Counted from the stretch's first letter, positions 1-10,257 are shown. The stretch: DNA of 36,431 bases from an uncultured Parvularculaceae bacterium (GCA_938010655.1 CALLVA010000207.1:1-36431); one strand, 5' to 3'. Notes: generated by a model from the letters alone, not told the origin. Numbers and translations are program-made.

Positions 1-367
1 TCAAGGCGGCAGAAGAAGATAAACCAGCCCCATCTGGCATATTTGTTTCTATCAATATATCTGCACCGCCAGATATGAGGCCTGTTTTATTAGCATAGAC
101 CATTGCGCCAATGGCATAATCCGCCCAATGGTCTTTTGCTTGATCATGAAGCGACCCAAGATAAGATGCCTCAAACTTTGAAGAATATACTGTAATATCA
201 TCGGACTCTTTCGTGGCCAAATGAACTGTAATCCCGATATCTAATGCAGTGGGCAGTACCATGCCACCATTATAATCTGTGTGCTCTCCAATTAGATTCA
301 CTCTTGCAGGTGCAAAAACGGTAATGTCTGGCGGGCGACTATATATATCTGAAAAAAAATTATTCAT
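1..367 (-). CDS. galK: Galactokinase, N-terminal part (gene continues beyond the left edge of the window)
   Basis: Reverse-strand translation from ATG at 367..365 reads MNNFFSDIYSRPPDITVFAPARVNLIGEHTDYNGGMVLPTALDIGITVHLA...NMPDGAGLSSSAAL, which contains the galactokinase signature (RVNLIGEHTDYNGG) and the GHMP GxGLSSSAA motif. Not in the ORF track because it is truncated. Confidence 0.93.
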   Translation of the reverse strand, partial: MNNFFSDIYSRPPDITVFAPARVNLIGEHTDYNGGMVLPTALDIGITVHLATKESDDITVYSSKFEASYLGSLHDQAKDHWADYAIGAMVYANKTGLISGGADILIETNMPDGAGLSSSAAL

Positions 368-1449
368 AAGATATCTCGTAGAGTTTTGGCAGCCATTTCG
401 GGCATAACATCAACTGTGTAAGTGCCTGTTCCTTGTTCAACAGAGGCAAGGTATTTTACCCGTCCTGGTGCTCTGAGAAGAGGATAGAATTGCGCTGTAA
501 AATGAAAAATGTTTTCTGTCCCAAGTGGGGCCGCGTGAAGTGTCAGCATATAGGCTGTGCTTCTGCCAAAATATGTATCATATCTGCGCGTAACATCTCC
601 CAGCAAATGAGCAAAGCCATCAAGCTCTTCTTCAGTCATCTCCCATGGGCCTGCGCGCCGGGTTTGGGGCGCAAGCCAAACTTCAAAAGGAAACCGCGCA
701 TAAGGCGGACAAAAAGCCTGAACGCTTCCAGCTGTAGCTACGCCATATTCGTCAGTATAGATTTTAATATCAGCGGAAAGGTCATACCCTTCTGTAAAAG
801 ATTGAACAGCATTTTTCTGAACGAGTGGCACATACGGAAAAGCATAAATTTGACCATGAGGATGGTGCAATGTTACGCCAACTTCATCTCCACGACTTTC
901 AAAGGGATAGACGAATTCGTACCCTTGCTGAAATAAGTCTTGGTATCGATCTATCCACGCTGCAATTAACAATCTGCGCTTTTCTTGACCAATCGTTGCT
1001 AAATTGCCCTCTGATTCAGGCGTATAGACAACGACGTCGCATTGGCCCGTTGCTTTTTGGGAGGTGATGCCTCTTATATACTGTGGATCAGGTGCATCTT
1101 TGTGAAAACTTGTAAACTTATTTTCAAATATCGCTAATTCAAAATCAGTAAATGGTATTTCGGTTACTGGGCCGCCTCGCTGAGAAGGGGCCAGAGGGTC
1201 TTCGGCAGTAGAGGGTTTAAATGTTCTGTTTTGCCGATGCGCCGCATAAACATTCCATTCTTGTCTGAAAGGATGCCATCTTAATTCTCCGCCTTTGGCC
1301 ACGTCGCCATTTTCTTGGTCGAGTGATTTTTCTTTGTGGGGAGCGTAGCCATATAGAAATAAGTTTCGGCCATCTTTTTTCTCAAAAGATCGTCGGTGAA
1401 CCGGATTTCCTTGAATGGTTTGACGTAAAAGCGTCGAAGTATCAGTCAT
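364..1449 (-). CDS. galT: Galactose-1-phosphate uridylyltransferase
   Basis: 361-aa ORF with the GalT active-site motif HHPHGQIYAFPYVP and typical GalT segments (RWHPFRQEWNVYAAHRQNRTFKPS, FENKFTSF). Its stop codon overlaps the galK start (ATGA). Confidence 0.95.
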   Translation of the reverse strand: MTDTSTLLRQTIQGNPVHRRSFEKKDGRNLFLYGYAPHKEKSLDQENGDVAKGGELRWHPFRQEWNVYAAHRQNRTFKPSTAEDPLAPSQRGGPVTEIPFTDFELAIFENKFTSFHKDAPDPQYIRGITSQKATGQCDVVVYTPESEGNLATIGQEKRRLLIAAWIDRYQDLFQQGYEFVYPFESRGDEVGVTLHHPHGQIYAFPYVPLVQKNAVQSFTEGYDLSADIKIYTDEYGVATAGSVQAFCPPYARFPFEVWLAPQTRRAGPWEMTEEELDGFAHLLGDVTRRYDTYFGRSTAYMLTLHAAPLGTENIFHFTAQFYPLLRAPGRVKYLASVEQGTGTYTVDVMPEMAAKTLRDIL

Positions 1450-3592
1450 TTTTTATGGCTTCCAAATAATAAATCAAATTGCTTTCGGGCATCATAAGTG
1501 GCAGCTGTATGCCATGGCGCATCAAAGCTTCTCCTGAAAAAACAGAACCACTGTCGAGCAATTTTGCACTTTCTAAGATAGAGGGCGCTGTTGGAGAAAT
1601 TTCAGATAAAGGCCAGATAATTTTTATACGATATCTTTGATCAGAATTTAGTCCGGTAAATTTGCATAAACCTGGTAATGTTGTTGAATGGTGCGTTAGT
1701 TTCGTACATGAATATATGGCTTCTGTCTTATCGCGTGAGACCACTCCAATTATATTATGACTTTCAGGACCATCCTGTCTAAAAAATTGACCAGTATGAA
1801 GCAGGTTTCTGTGTTGCTTATGCAGTGCGATGGATTTTTTTAAAATTGCTAAATCTTCTTGGCGCTCCTCAAGGAGGTTAAGTTCCATACCCATATGCCC
1901 AAAAAAGGCTGTCGCCGCGCGTAATGCCATTGAAAGTCGTCGTCCTGTAATATGGCATTTTTCAGGGCCAACATGTGCGCCCATGACGTTTAAAGGTAAA
2001 AAGTAACTTGCCCCTCTTTGAATGTTTTGTCTATCCAATGCATCATTACTATCAGAAGTCCAAATTCTATCTGTATACTGCAAAACGCCGTAATCGGCAC
2101 GCGCGCCTCCAGAAGAACAGCTTTCAATTTCAAGTCTAGGAAAAGTGTCTCGCATGCGGCGCATCAATTGATAAACCGCTCTGGTTTGGGCGCTAGTGAC
2201 GGCGCGCCCCTGACTTCCGGGGTGATGAATATCACGGTTCATATCCCATTTCAGATAGGTCACATCATATGTTTTGATAATAGTACATATTTTTTCGTAG
2301 AGATATTCTGTTACGTCTTGTCGTGTAAGATCTAGAACAAATTGATTTCTAGAGGGGATTTGTGGAGTACCTTTTATCTCTAAGATCCAATCTGGATGTT
2401 CTCTAAATAAATCCGAATCTGGGTTGACCATTTCTGGCTCAACCCAAATACCAAATTCCATATTTAAGTCTCTCACCCGTGAGGCAAGTCTATGTAATCC
2501 ATTTGGATAGACGTCTTTCGATACCCACCAATCCCCTAAACCTTTGCTGTCATTTCTGCGTCCCCCGAACCACCCATCATCCAGAACAAAGCGTTCCGCG
2601 CCAATTTCTGCGGCTTTTTCAGCAAGGACGATGAGTTTTTCTTCGGAATGATCGAAATAAACGGCTTCCCAAGTATTATAATGAACTTTTCGCGGACGGT
2701 TTAATATACGCCCATCCATAATCTTATGATTTAAATGATCATGAAATTTTTGGCTAACGCTATTGAAGCCATTTTTTGATTGGGCACCATAAAGCGGTGG
2801 CGTGCGATAAGTTTCGCCTTTTGCCAATACCATTTCTCCGGGGAAAAATAATTCACCCATTTGGAGAAATGCTCTGCCATCAGCCTGATGGTCAACTCTG
2901 AGGCGAGAATTGCCGCTCCATCCTAAATGAAAGCCTGCTGCAAGGCCATTTGTCTCATTCGTTGTATTGTTAAAAGCTAATAATGCGGGAAATGTATCAT
3001 GCCCCGTTCTGCCGCTTTTATTTTCGCGGACAAAAGATCCGCGAAAAGTTGAGATATCTTCATGCTGAAACTCATATGCCCATTTGCCTTTGAAACTTCG
3101 CATATGATCAAAATGTTGTTCAAGGGGCAGGCAAAGGGCGGTGCACCAGTCAATGCGCAATGGCATTTCTGTTTCATTGGTGAGGCTCGTTGAAACGGTG
3201 AAAACATCTATTTCAGGGCATAAAGAGATTTCATAGCAAATAGAAATCTTCGCTTGAGTGTCTCGACATTGGATTTTCAACTCATGGTCATTTTGCTGGC
3301 TAACTTTTTCAACCGTGAAAAGCGCGTCCCAATCTAAGCCATCGCGATCCAGGATTATGCCAGGCGGTCCAGAAAGCCCTGTCGCAATCTCATTTGATAA
3401 TGAGGGTTGAATATCAAGATTTGGCCCCCCAAAGGCCCATTGCCGTTCAGATAATAACGCTATCTCCTCAGGCGTGGAATTGGTTAAGGCGGGACCCCAA
3501 TAGACAATATGCGGCTGCGCCCCAAATTGAATATATAAGATGAGCTGTGTTTGGTCCGTGCTGAGCGTTGCATATTTAGGAGGTGAGGCCAT
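1442..3592 (-). CDS. Alpha-galactosidase, glycoside hydrolase family 36
   Basis: 716-aa ORF with GH36 motifs: RFVLDDGWFGGRRND, YLKWDMNRDIHHPGS (nucleophile Asp region) and ESCSSGGARADYGVL. No obvious signal peptide. Overlaps galT by 8 nt. Confidence 0.93.
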   Translation of the reverse strand: MASPPKYATLSTDQTQLILYIQFGAQPHIVYWGPALTNSTPEEIALLSERQWAFGGPNLDIQPSLSNEIATGLSGPPGIILDRDGLDWDALFTVEKVSQQNDHELKIQCRDTQAKISICYEISLCPEIDVFTVSTSLTNETEMPLRIDWCTALCLPLEQHFDHMRSFKGKWAYEFQHEDISTFRGSFVRENKSGRTGHDTFPALLAFNNTTNETNGLAAGFHLGWSGNSRLRVDHQADGRAFLQMGELFFPGEMVLAKGETYRTPPLYGAQSKNGFNSVSQKFHDHLNHKIMDGRILNRPRKVHYNTWEAVYFDHSEEKLIVLAEKAAEIGAERFVLDDGWFGGRRNDSKGLGDWWVSKDVYPNGLHRLASRVRDLNMEFGIWVEPEMVNPDSDLFREHPDWILEIKGTPQIPSRNQFVLDLTRQDVTEYLYEKICTIIKTYDVTYLKWDMNRDIHHPGSQGRAVTSAQTRAVYQLMRRMRDTFPRLEIESCSSGGARADYGVLQYTDRIWTSDSNDALDRQNIQRGASYFLPLNVMGAHVGPEKCHITGRRLSMALRAATAFFGHMGMELNLLEERQEDLAILKKSIALHKQHRNLLHTGQFFRQDGPESHNIIGVVSRDKTEAIYSCTKLTHHSTTLPGLCKFTGLNSDQRYRIKIIWPLSEISPTAPSILESAKLLDSGSVFSGEALMRHGIQLPLMMPESNLIYYLEAIKND

Positions 3593-3694
3593 GACCGTAC
3601 TTGTTCCTGTCTAATGTGATCAGACAAAGCTTCCGGGAAAAGGGCTGGAATTGCAAAAGGAATATACCGTTGTGTTGTTTGTTCTTGCCGCTAA

Positions 3695-3709
3695 GGCGCA
3701 ATCTGCGCC
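3695..3709. promoter_or_regulatory. Perfect 15-bp inverted repeat (GGCGCA-ATC-TGCGCC) in the divergent intergenic region; candidate operator
   Basis: Direct reading: ggcgcaatctgcgcc, between the alpha-galactosidase start and the symporter start. Confidence 0.35.
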
Positions 3710-3754
3710 ACGATGCAGGCAAAGAATAAGCTGGCCGGGAGGGCGTGCGACCTT

Positions 3755-5341
3755 ATGGAAAACCAAATATTTGATCTAAACCCAACTCAAGTTGGCGTAT
3801 TCGTAGCGTTGACCGCTTTGATCGGGGTTTTGACATGGTGGCAATGTCGTGGCGGCCAAGCGCGAGGTACAGCAGCAGAGGAAAATTCAGCTCATGATTA
3901 TTTTTTGGCGGGGAGTGGCCTGCCATGGTTTTTCGTAGCGGGCTCCATCACGCTGACCAATTTGTCTACCGATCAGCTTGTTGGCATGAACGGAAATCAA
4001 ATGTTGTTGCTGGCTTGGTGGGAGTTGGCTGCCGTGGTGGGGTTGTTCTTACTCGCCTTTGTCTTTTTGCCTGTATATTACAGGTATAATTGTACAACGA
4101 CCACGGAGTTATTGGAAAAGCGATATAAAAATAAACATGTGCGAGCCTTAATTGGCGTTCTGTTTTTGCTTGGCAATTTATTGATTTATTTGCCAGCCAT
4201 TCTGTATTCTGGATCGCTCTTTATGATGACGATGTTTGGGCTCAATTTTGCCGGAGACGGGCCGACGCCTGTAGCGGGAGAAGAGGGGTATTTGTTCAAT
4301 GTCCTTGCGATTTCAGTTTTCTTTGCGGTGCTTGGCGGAGCCTATGCCATTTTAGGGGGGCTGCGCGCGGTTGCTGTATCAGACACTTTTTCAGGGGTGG
4401 GTTTGCTATCTCTAGCATTGGTTGTGGTTTATCTGGCGCTGCAAAAAGTTGGATTTGATATAACAACCGAAGTGCCACGCGAAAGGCTGACCATGTTGGG
4501 CGCGGCAGATTCTCCCATTCCGTGGCCGACGCTTTTTACGGGCATGATATTAATCCAAATGTTTTATTGGTCTACTAATCAGACCATTACCCAGCGCGCC
4601 ATGGCGGCCAAGACCATCAAAGAAGCTCAAAAAGGCGTAATTGCCGCCGCAGGGATCAGGCTTTTGATTGTGCCCGTCATTGTTGTTGTGCCTGGTGTTG
4701 TTGCCTTCAAGCTTTACGGCGATATTGATGATCAGGCATATGGTCGACTCGTAGGAGATATATTACCGCCTTATCTTTCTGGCGCGTTTGCCGCGATGAT
4801 GGCGGCTGGTGTTCTCACAACATTTAACTCCATTCTGAATTCATCTGCTGCGCTTTATGTATGTGATATCCATCAGAAATATATCAAATCGGAAGTCAAC
4901 GTCCCAAGGCTTTCGACGATGGTTTCTATATTGATGGTATTCTTATCGTTGTTGCTCGTGCCGATTTACGCAAATGCCGAAAGCATTATTAATTTACTGC
5001 AAAAGCTAAACGGCTTGCTGTCTATGCCAATCCTCTCTGCTTTTGCATTGGCTCTTCTGTTTAACAATGTGGATTATCGCGCGGCGATTATGGGGGTAAT
5101 TTTTGGAGTCTCTATGTATGCGCTGTATACGTTTTATCTCAATGTGGAAGTACCGCCAGAAGTGCTGGATAATGTCGTGGTCACGGAGGGTCGCGAGGCG
5201 ATTATAAAATTACACTATATCCACTTCATGGCGATCACGTTTTTCACCACATTAGGATTCGCCCTGTTCGTGAACTGGGCGATCTTCCGTAAAAAAGCAA
5301 CCTTGCGCCTTGGCAAAGGCGAGAGAATTACGGCGGTTTAA
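3755..5341 (+). CDS. Sodium/solute symporter (SSS/SLC5 family), probable sugar transporter
   Basis: Multi-TM protein with SGLT-like segments (AGSGLPWFFVAGSITLTNLSTDQLVGMNG, YYRYNCTTTTELLEKRY, GMILIQMFYWSTNQTITQRAMAAK). The ORF track starts at 3713; ATG 3755 (MENQIFDLN...) has a better upstream Shine-Dalgarno (gggaggg). Confidence 0.88.
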   Translation: MENQIFDLNPTQVGVFVALTALIGVLTWWQCRGGQARGTAAEENSAHDYFLAGSGLPWFFVAGSITLTNLSTDQLVGMNGNQMLLLAWWELAAVVGLFLLAFVFLPVYYRYNCTTTTELLEKRYKNKHVRALIGVLFLLGNLLIYLPAILYSGSLFMMTMFGLNFAGDGPTPVAGEEGYLFNVLAISVFFAVLGGAYAILGGLRAVAVSDTFSGVGLLSLALVVVYLALQKVGFDITTEVPRERLTMLGAADSPIPWPTLFTGMILIQMFYWSTNQTITQRAMAAKTIKEAQKGVIAAAGIRLLIVPVIVVVPGVVAFKLYGDIDDQAYGRLVGDILPPYLSGAFAAMMAAGVLTTFNSILNSSAALYVCDIHQKYIKSEVNVPRLSTMVSILMVFLSLLLVPIYANAESIINLLQKLNGLLSMPILSAFALALLFNNVDYRAAIMGVIFGVSMYALYTFYLNVEVPPEVLDNVVVTEGREAIIKLHYIHFMAITFFTTLGFALFVNWAIFRKKATLRLGKGERITAV

Positions 5342-5426
5342 ATTAGTGTTACTTCCTGAAAGCTAATAAGCTATCTTGACTATTTGAAAAAATAGGTAGA
5401 AACGTTATGCGTTATACTACCGAAAG

Positions 5427-6776
5427 TTGCATCTTCAAATGTACCCTGTTTTTCAAAAACCCACGTTATTATTGCTTTGCTTGCTAATTTCAGGCTGCGT
5501 TTCTACGAAACAAAAGAGTTTAGATGGGGGAAAATCGAGCGCAGAGATATCGACCGACAGCGAGTCTGCTTCGCAACAATTACCCGGATTTGACCAAATA
5601 GAGTCATTTTATCGAAATAACGCTTCGTTTTTTGAACTCGCGAAAAAAATAACAACAAAACAGCAATTTTCCAGCTATCATGATTTGCAAGGTGCGGCCT
5701 TGCGACGAGAGGCCCACAAACAAAATTTACTACCGCAGGTTACGCCTGTCACATCTCTCAATAAAGATGGTGATGGTGTTGCTCGTCTGCTTGTCGAGCA
5801 AACACTTTGGGACAATGGGCGGTACAAAGCCGGAAAAAATTTCCTTTCCGCTAGTGAGGCTCGCGCAACGTCTCTTTATCGGATACAGGCTAACGAGCGC
5901 GTTGCAGACGGCATTGATGCTGTCTTGCAATATCAAAAATATAATCAGCTTATTTCATTAATGGATCAGTTGCTCATGAAATACAGTGTAATGAATGAAA
6001 TGGCGGTAAGTCGCGTTCAAGGGGGGATTGGACGACGTGCGGAGCAAAGTATTTTTGAGCTTAAATTATTACAAATAGAAGCTGAGAAAAAAGATTTTTC
6101 TGTAAAGCTGAAACAGTCCGAAAGTACTATTCAGCGATTGGTGGGTGATGTTTCCTCTTTAGGACTTAATGCTAGTTTCCCATTGCCTGAAATTGCGCTT
6201 GCTTTACCAGTGGGCAATGACCTGAATACAATTCCCGAAATAAGTGAGGTTTTAGCGGAGATTGATGAACGAAAAGCAGAGTTAGCGCAGGAAAAAGCGG
6301 ATGGGCGACCTGAACTGCGTTTGTCTGCGAGCGCAGGTGACGGTACTGATCTTGGTTTGGGAGCGGACGATCAAATCAATAATGCGACGCTCGGCTTTTC
6401 TTTTACCAAACCACTTTATTGGGGGGCTAATCGCAAAATCAAGGCCCTTGAGGAAAATGTCGTCGCGGGCGAAATTAAATTATCAGAGCAGTTGGTCGAA
6501 TTAGAGGGTCAGCTCTTTACATTAGAACAGCAGAGCCAATTTTTGCATGAGGCCTTGCCGGAAAAGAAACGTATTCGTGAGTTGGCAGAAAAGCGCGTTG
6601 AGTATTTTGAGCAAGATTTCAAAGCTGGTACAGCAACAATGCTGGAAGCTGTTAGTATTTTGGAGACAGCAAAATCTCTCTCTACACAATATATTGAAGC
6701 TAAGTATGAGTTTGAAATAACAAAACTTGAACAAGCTAAAATTCTTGGATTACTTGGCCCCCTAGACGATTTTTAA
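5427..6776 (+). CDS. TolC-like outer-membrane efflux protein of a type I secretion system, predicted lipoprotein
   Basis: 449-aa ORF with an N-terminal hydrophobic stretch and lipobox LLISGC (Cys codon 5496-5498), coiled-coil-rich helical body and position directly upstream of the T1SS ABC and HlyD genes. The start may be the second Met (5439). Confidence 0.8.
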   Translation: MHLQMYPVFQKPTLLLLCLLISGCVSTKQKSLDGGKSSAEISTDSESASQQLPGFDQIESFYRNNASFFELAKKITTKQQFSSYHDLQGAALRREAHKQNLLPQVTPVTSLNKDGDGVARLLVEQTLWDNGRYKAGKNFLSASEARATSLYRIQANERVADGIDAVLQYQKYNQLISLMDQLLMKYSVMNEMAVSRVQGGIGRRAEQSIFELKLLQIEAEKKDFSVKLKQSESTIQRLVGDVSSLGLNASFPLPEIALALPVGNDLNTIPEISEVLAEIDERKAELAQEKADGRPELRLSASAGDGTDLGLGADDQINNATLGFSFTKPLYWGANRKIKALEENVVAGEIKLSEQLVELEGQLFTLEQQSQFLHEALPEKKRIRELAEKRVEYFEQDFKAGTATMLEAVSILETAKSLSTQYIEAKYEFEITKLEQAKILGLLGPLDDF

Positions 6777-6882
6777 GTCAACCAAAGCTCAGCAAAGCAC
6801 TTTTTTAAAATGGTCATCAATAATCTAGTAATTAAAATTTAAACTTTTTACAACTATAAGTTGCTTTTAATAAAAGTTAACC

Positions 6883-9060
6883 ATGATTTTAATGATGACA
6901 GCTGAACAAGATCTGCAAAACACCAAGAGCACCCAAGGAATCCGTCTAGCAGAAACCTTGGCCGAGCTTGCCTCATACTTGAATGTTAACGTTCAAGCTG
7001 AAGATATTATTGCTGGCTTGCCGGTTTCCATAGAAGATTTTTCATCAAATTATATCACGCTCGCTATGGATCGATTAGGGTTAGCGGCTTCCGCGATCAC
7101 ATCTGAAGATTTTAAGAAAGAGACACTCCCTTTCGCAGTCTTTATGAACGACGGGACTATCAGGATTGTCATCGCTATTGATGATAATCAGATCACTTTA
7201 AGTCATGCCAAAATCCCTAATGGCATTGAGACAATTGCAAATGTAGATTTTCAAATTGCTGCAACGAAGACAATTATTACGATTGCTGAGACTGCATCCA
7301 GCTTACAAAAAAGATTTATTGCCCCTGAACCTGAAGGCCATTGGTTCTGGTCAAAGATTTTTGGACAAAAGTCTCTCATCAGAGATGTTGTTTTGGGGAC
7401 GCTTATCGCAAATCTGTTGGCTGTTGCCGTCTCTCTTTTTGCGTTGCAAGTTTATGATAGGGTTATACCCAATCAGTCCATATCTTCCCTCTGGGTGTTA
7501 TTCATTGGTGCCATTTTGGCGGTCAGTGTGGAAGCTATTCTGAAAGTGATGCGGTCAGGCCTTTTAGATATTTCCGGTAGACTGATCGAAATGGAAATTT
7601 CAGCATCTTTATTCAGAAAAATGTTGGGCATGAAATTATCCAAGCGCCCCATGCCACCATCAACCATGGCTTATATGATGCGTGAATTTGGTAGTGTGCG
7701 CGAATTTTTTACAACAACATCAATCAATTCCGCAGCAGATATCCCATTTGTTATCATATTTTTGGGATTGATATTCTTAATCGCTGGACCGGTCTCTCTG
7801 ATCATTCTGGGTGCCATGCTGATGATCATTGTACCTAGCATTTTTGCGCGTAGGAAAATGGTACAACTTTCTGAAGAGATGATGGGTGGCTATAGCGCTG
7901 TCAATCAGGTTCTGACAGAATCTTCCTATGGACAGGAAACCATTAAAACTCTTCGTGCCGAAAACTATTACCAAAAGAAGTGGGAAGATCTTATTCTGCT
8001 CAATTCTTCCAAAACAACAGCCCAGAGAATTTTGTCAGCAAAATTGACCTTCAGTGCTCAAGCTGTACAGCAATTAGCATATCTATCGGCGATTGTTGCG
8101 GGCGTATATTTGGTCTTTGCAGGCGAACTGACTGTAGGGGCAATTATTGCGATCAGTATCCTATCAACCCGCTGCCTTGCGCCGGTTACGAACCTCGCTA
8201 ATACACTCGTAAAATGGCAGCAGGTGAAAGCATCGCTGAATGGTCTGGAACAAATAATAGATAGTGAGCAAGAAAAATCTATCCATCGCCACTATGTTCA
8301 AGCGTCCAGCCTTGTTGGTGATTATGTTTTGGACAGAGTTACGTTTTCCTATGATGAAGAAATGGCTCCCGTATTGGATATTGAAGCCCTATCAATAAAG
8401 GCCGGCAGAACAACAGCCATTTTGGGTTCAAACGGCGCCGGAAAATCCACATTACTCATGCTGCTTTCAGGCTTATATGACCAATCTGCAGGTACAATTA
8501 CGTTGGATGGTTTGGCTTTGGATCAAATTCAGCCAGACGATTTACGTCGACACATTGGGTATCTTTCTCAAACTGAAATGCTCTTGACGGGGACTATAAG
8601 AGAAAATCTTGATCCGTCAGGCAGAAATTATTCTGATGAAATCCTATTTTCCTCACTTAGATTTGCTGGAATGGGGAAATTCATCAAGTCTCATCCGATG
8701 GGGCTTGATATGAAAATTCTAGATGGGGGAAAGGGGTTATCTACCGGACAAAAACTAAGTATTGGACTTGCTCGTCTCTTTTTACAGAACCCAACAATCA
8801 TTTTACTCGATGAGCCCACGGCGAGCTTTGATCAAATGCTTGAGCAAAAAGTGGTTCGTAAATTAAAAACATGGTTAGAGGGGAAGACTTGTGTCCTCAC
8901 GACCCACAGAAATGCAGTGCTCGATCTAGCAGACGATATTATTGTTTTGCAAAAAGGGCGTGTCTCTTTATCGGGACCGGCAGAAGATGTCGTGCAAAAG
9001 CTCACAAGAAACGCAGATGCTGTTTCTGGCCAAAACCAGGGGATTGCAAATGTCGCCTGA
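6883..9060 (+). CDS. Type I secretion ABC transporter (LapB/HlyB-like) with degenerate C39-like N-terminal domain
   Basis: TM segment AVSLFALQVYDRVIPNQSISSLWVL is typical of T1SS permeases. Walker A GSNGAGKSTLL, signature LSTGQKLSIGLARLFL, Walker B IILLDEPTASFD, H-loop TTHRN. The N-terminal ~130 aa has no Cys, consistent with a non-peptidase CLD. Confidence 0.93.
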   Translation: MILMMTAEQDLQNTKSTQGIRLAETLAELASYLNVNVQAEDIIAGLPVSIEDFSSNYITLAMDRLGLAASAITSEDFKKETLPFAVFMNDGTIRIVIAIDDNQITLSHAKIPNGIETIANVDFQIAATKTIITIAETASSLQKRFIAPEPEGHWFWSKIFGQKSLIRDVVLGTLIANLLAVAVSLFALQVYDRVIPNQSISSLWVLFIGAILAVSVEAILKVMRSGLLDISGRLIEMEISASLFRKMLGMKLSKRPMPPSTMAYMMREFGSVREFFTTTSINSAADIPFVIIFLGLIFLIAGPVSLIILGAMLMIIVPSIFARRKMVQLSEEMMGGYSAVNQVLTESSYGQETIKTLRAENYYQKKWEDLILLNSSKTTAQRILSAKLTFSAQAVQQLAYLSAIVAGVYLVFAGELTVGAIIAISILSTRCLAPVTNLANTLVKWQQVKASLNGLEQIIDSEQEKSIHRHYVQASSLVGDYVLDRVTFSYDEEMAPVLDIEALSIKAGRTTAILGSNGAGKSTLLMLLSGLYDQSAGTITLDGLALDQIQPDDLRRHIGYLSQTEMLLTGTIRENLDPSGRNYSDEILFSSLRFAGMGKFIKSHPMGLDMKILDGGKGLSTGQKLSIGLARLFLQNPTIILLDEPTASFDQMLEQKVVRKLKTWLEGKTCVLTTHRNAVLDLADDIIVLQKGRVSLSGPAEDVVQKLTRNADAVSGQNQGIANVA

Positions 9061-10213
9061 ACAGTTACGTGATCAAGCCGGTCCATACGCGAAGATTATA
9101 CATGTCATTGTGATAAGCTTTATCGTGTTTATCCTTTGGGCATCATTTGCTTCACTCGATGAAGTGGTCCGAGGTCCAGGCAAAGTTGTTCCATCCAGTC
9201 AAACACAAGTTATTCAGAGCTTGGAAGGGGGCATTCTCTCAGAATTGCCTGTTTGGGAAGGCAAGGAAGTTGAAGCCGGGGAGGTTTTGGTTAAACTGAG
9301 TGATTACCAATTCAAAGGAGCTTTCCAAGAGACAGAGTCAAAAGTAGTTTCTTTACGCGCGAAATTAATTCGATTAACAGCTGAAATTAGCAAGCAGAAA
9401 AAAATCGATTTTGGTAATAATCTATGTGATGGTCATGAGGAAATTTGTCAGTCGGAGCAGCAATTATTTTTGGCGGCCATTTCTGAGTATAATGCAACGG
9501 TCGAAGATCTCTCTGCGCAGGTGGTTTTGCAAAATGGAGAGGTGCAACTTCTTCAGTCAAATGTTAATAAGGGTGTTGCCCCTAAAATTGACCTTATCAA
9601 AGCAAAGCAATCTCTTAATCAAGCAAAATCGGCTCTTTCCAGTTTCAAAAGTGAATATCTTTCGTCTCGATCAGAAGCCCATGCGTTGACATTGGCTGAA
9701 TTGCAGCAATATGAAGCCAATCTTAGTATTCGTAAGGATCAATTAGCAAGAACAGTGTTGAAGGCGCCAGTTCGTGGTATTGTGAATAAAGTTTCTGTAA
9801 CGACAATTGGGGGTATCGCTGCTCCTGGCGATCCAATTTTGGAGCTAACGCCTCTTAATGATGAGTTACATATCGAAGCCAAAATTCAGCCCAAAGATGT
9901 AGCGTTTGTTTATCCAAAAATGAAAGCGACAGTTAAACTGACGGCGTATGATTTTAGCGTTTATGGGAGTTTAGATGGGCATGTCATGCATGTAAGCGCT
10001 GATACATTTGATGATGATTTGAAACATGATGAAGAGCCATATTATAAAGTTCTTATAAAGATCGATAAAGATTCCCAAACAAATTGGGACAATGGTATCG
10101 AAATACGGCCGGGTATGCAGGCTATTGCAGATTTGCAAACTGGTCAAAAAACAGTCTTGCAATATTTGCTGAAACCTCTGTTCAAAACAACCGAAGCTTT
10201 CCGCGAAAGATAA
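9050..10213 (+). CDS. HlyD-family type I secretion periplasmic adaptor
   Basis: The ORF track begins at 8942, but ATG 9050 (MSPEQLRDQAGPYAKIIHVIVISFIVFILWASFASLDEVVRGPGKVVPSSQTQVIQSLEGGILSEL) gives the canonical HlyD N-terminus and overlaps the ABC gene by 11 nt. Also RTVLKAPVRGIVNKV. Confidence 0.92.
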   Translation: MSPEQLRDQAGPYAKIIHVIVISFIVFILWASFASLDEVVRGPGKVVPSSQTQVIQSLEGGILSELPVWEGKEVEAGEVLVKLSDYQFKGAFQETESKVVSLRAKLIRLTAEISKQKKIDFGNNLCDGHEEICQSEQQLFLAAISEYNATVEDLSAQVVLQNGEVQLLQSNVNKGVAPKIDLIKAKQSLNQAKSALSSFKSEYLSSRSEAHALTLAELQQYEANLSIRKDQLARTVLKAPVRGIVNKVSVTTIGGIAAPGDPILELTPLNDELHIEAKIQPKDVAFVYPKMKATVKLTAYDFSVYGSLDGHVMHVSADTFDDDLKHDEEPYYKVLIKIDKDSQTNWDNGIEIRPGMQAIADLQTGQKTVLQYLLKPLFKTTEAFRER

Positions 10214-10220
10214 GCTCTTT

Positions 10221-10257
10221 GTTAAGCCGATATATTCGGCCGCTCTGTGGGCTTAAC
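10221..10257. promoter_or_regulatory. Inverted repeat gttaagcc/ggcttaac with an alternative nested hairpin gccga-tatat-tcggc, between HlyD and adhesin genes
   Basis: 8-bp perfect arms at 10221-10228 and 10250-10257. Overlapping arms 10226-10230/10236-10240. No T-run follows, so not a classical terminator. Confidence 0.35.

Noticed and set aside
8942-9049. N-terminal extension of the HlyD ORF (MFCKKGVSLYRDRQKM...)
   Set aside because: Out-of-frame overlap with the ABC transporter's 3' end; the HlyD-like sequence begins at ATG 9050, close to the ABC stop.
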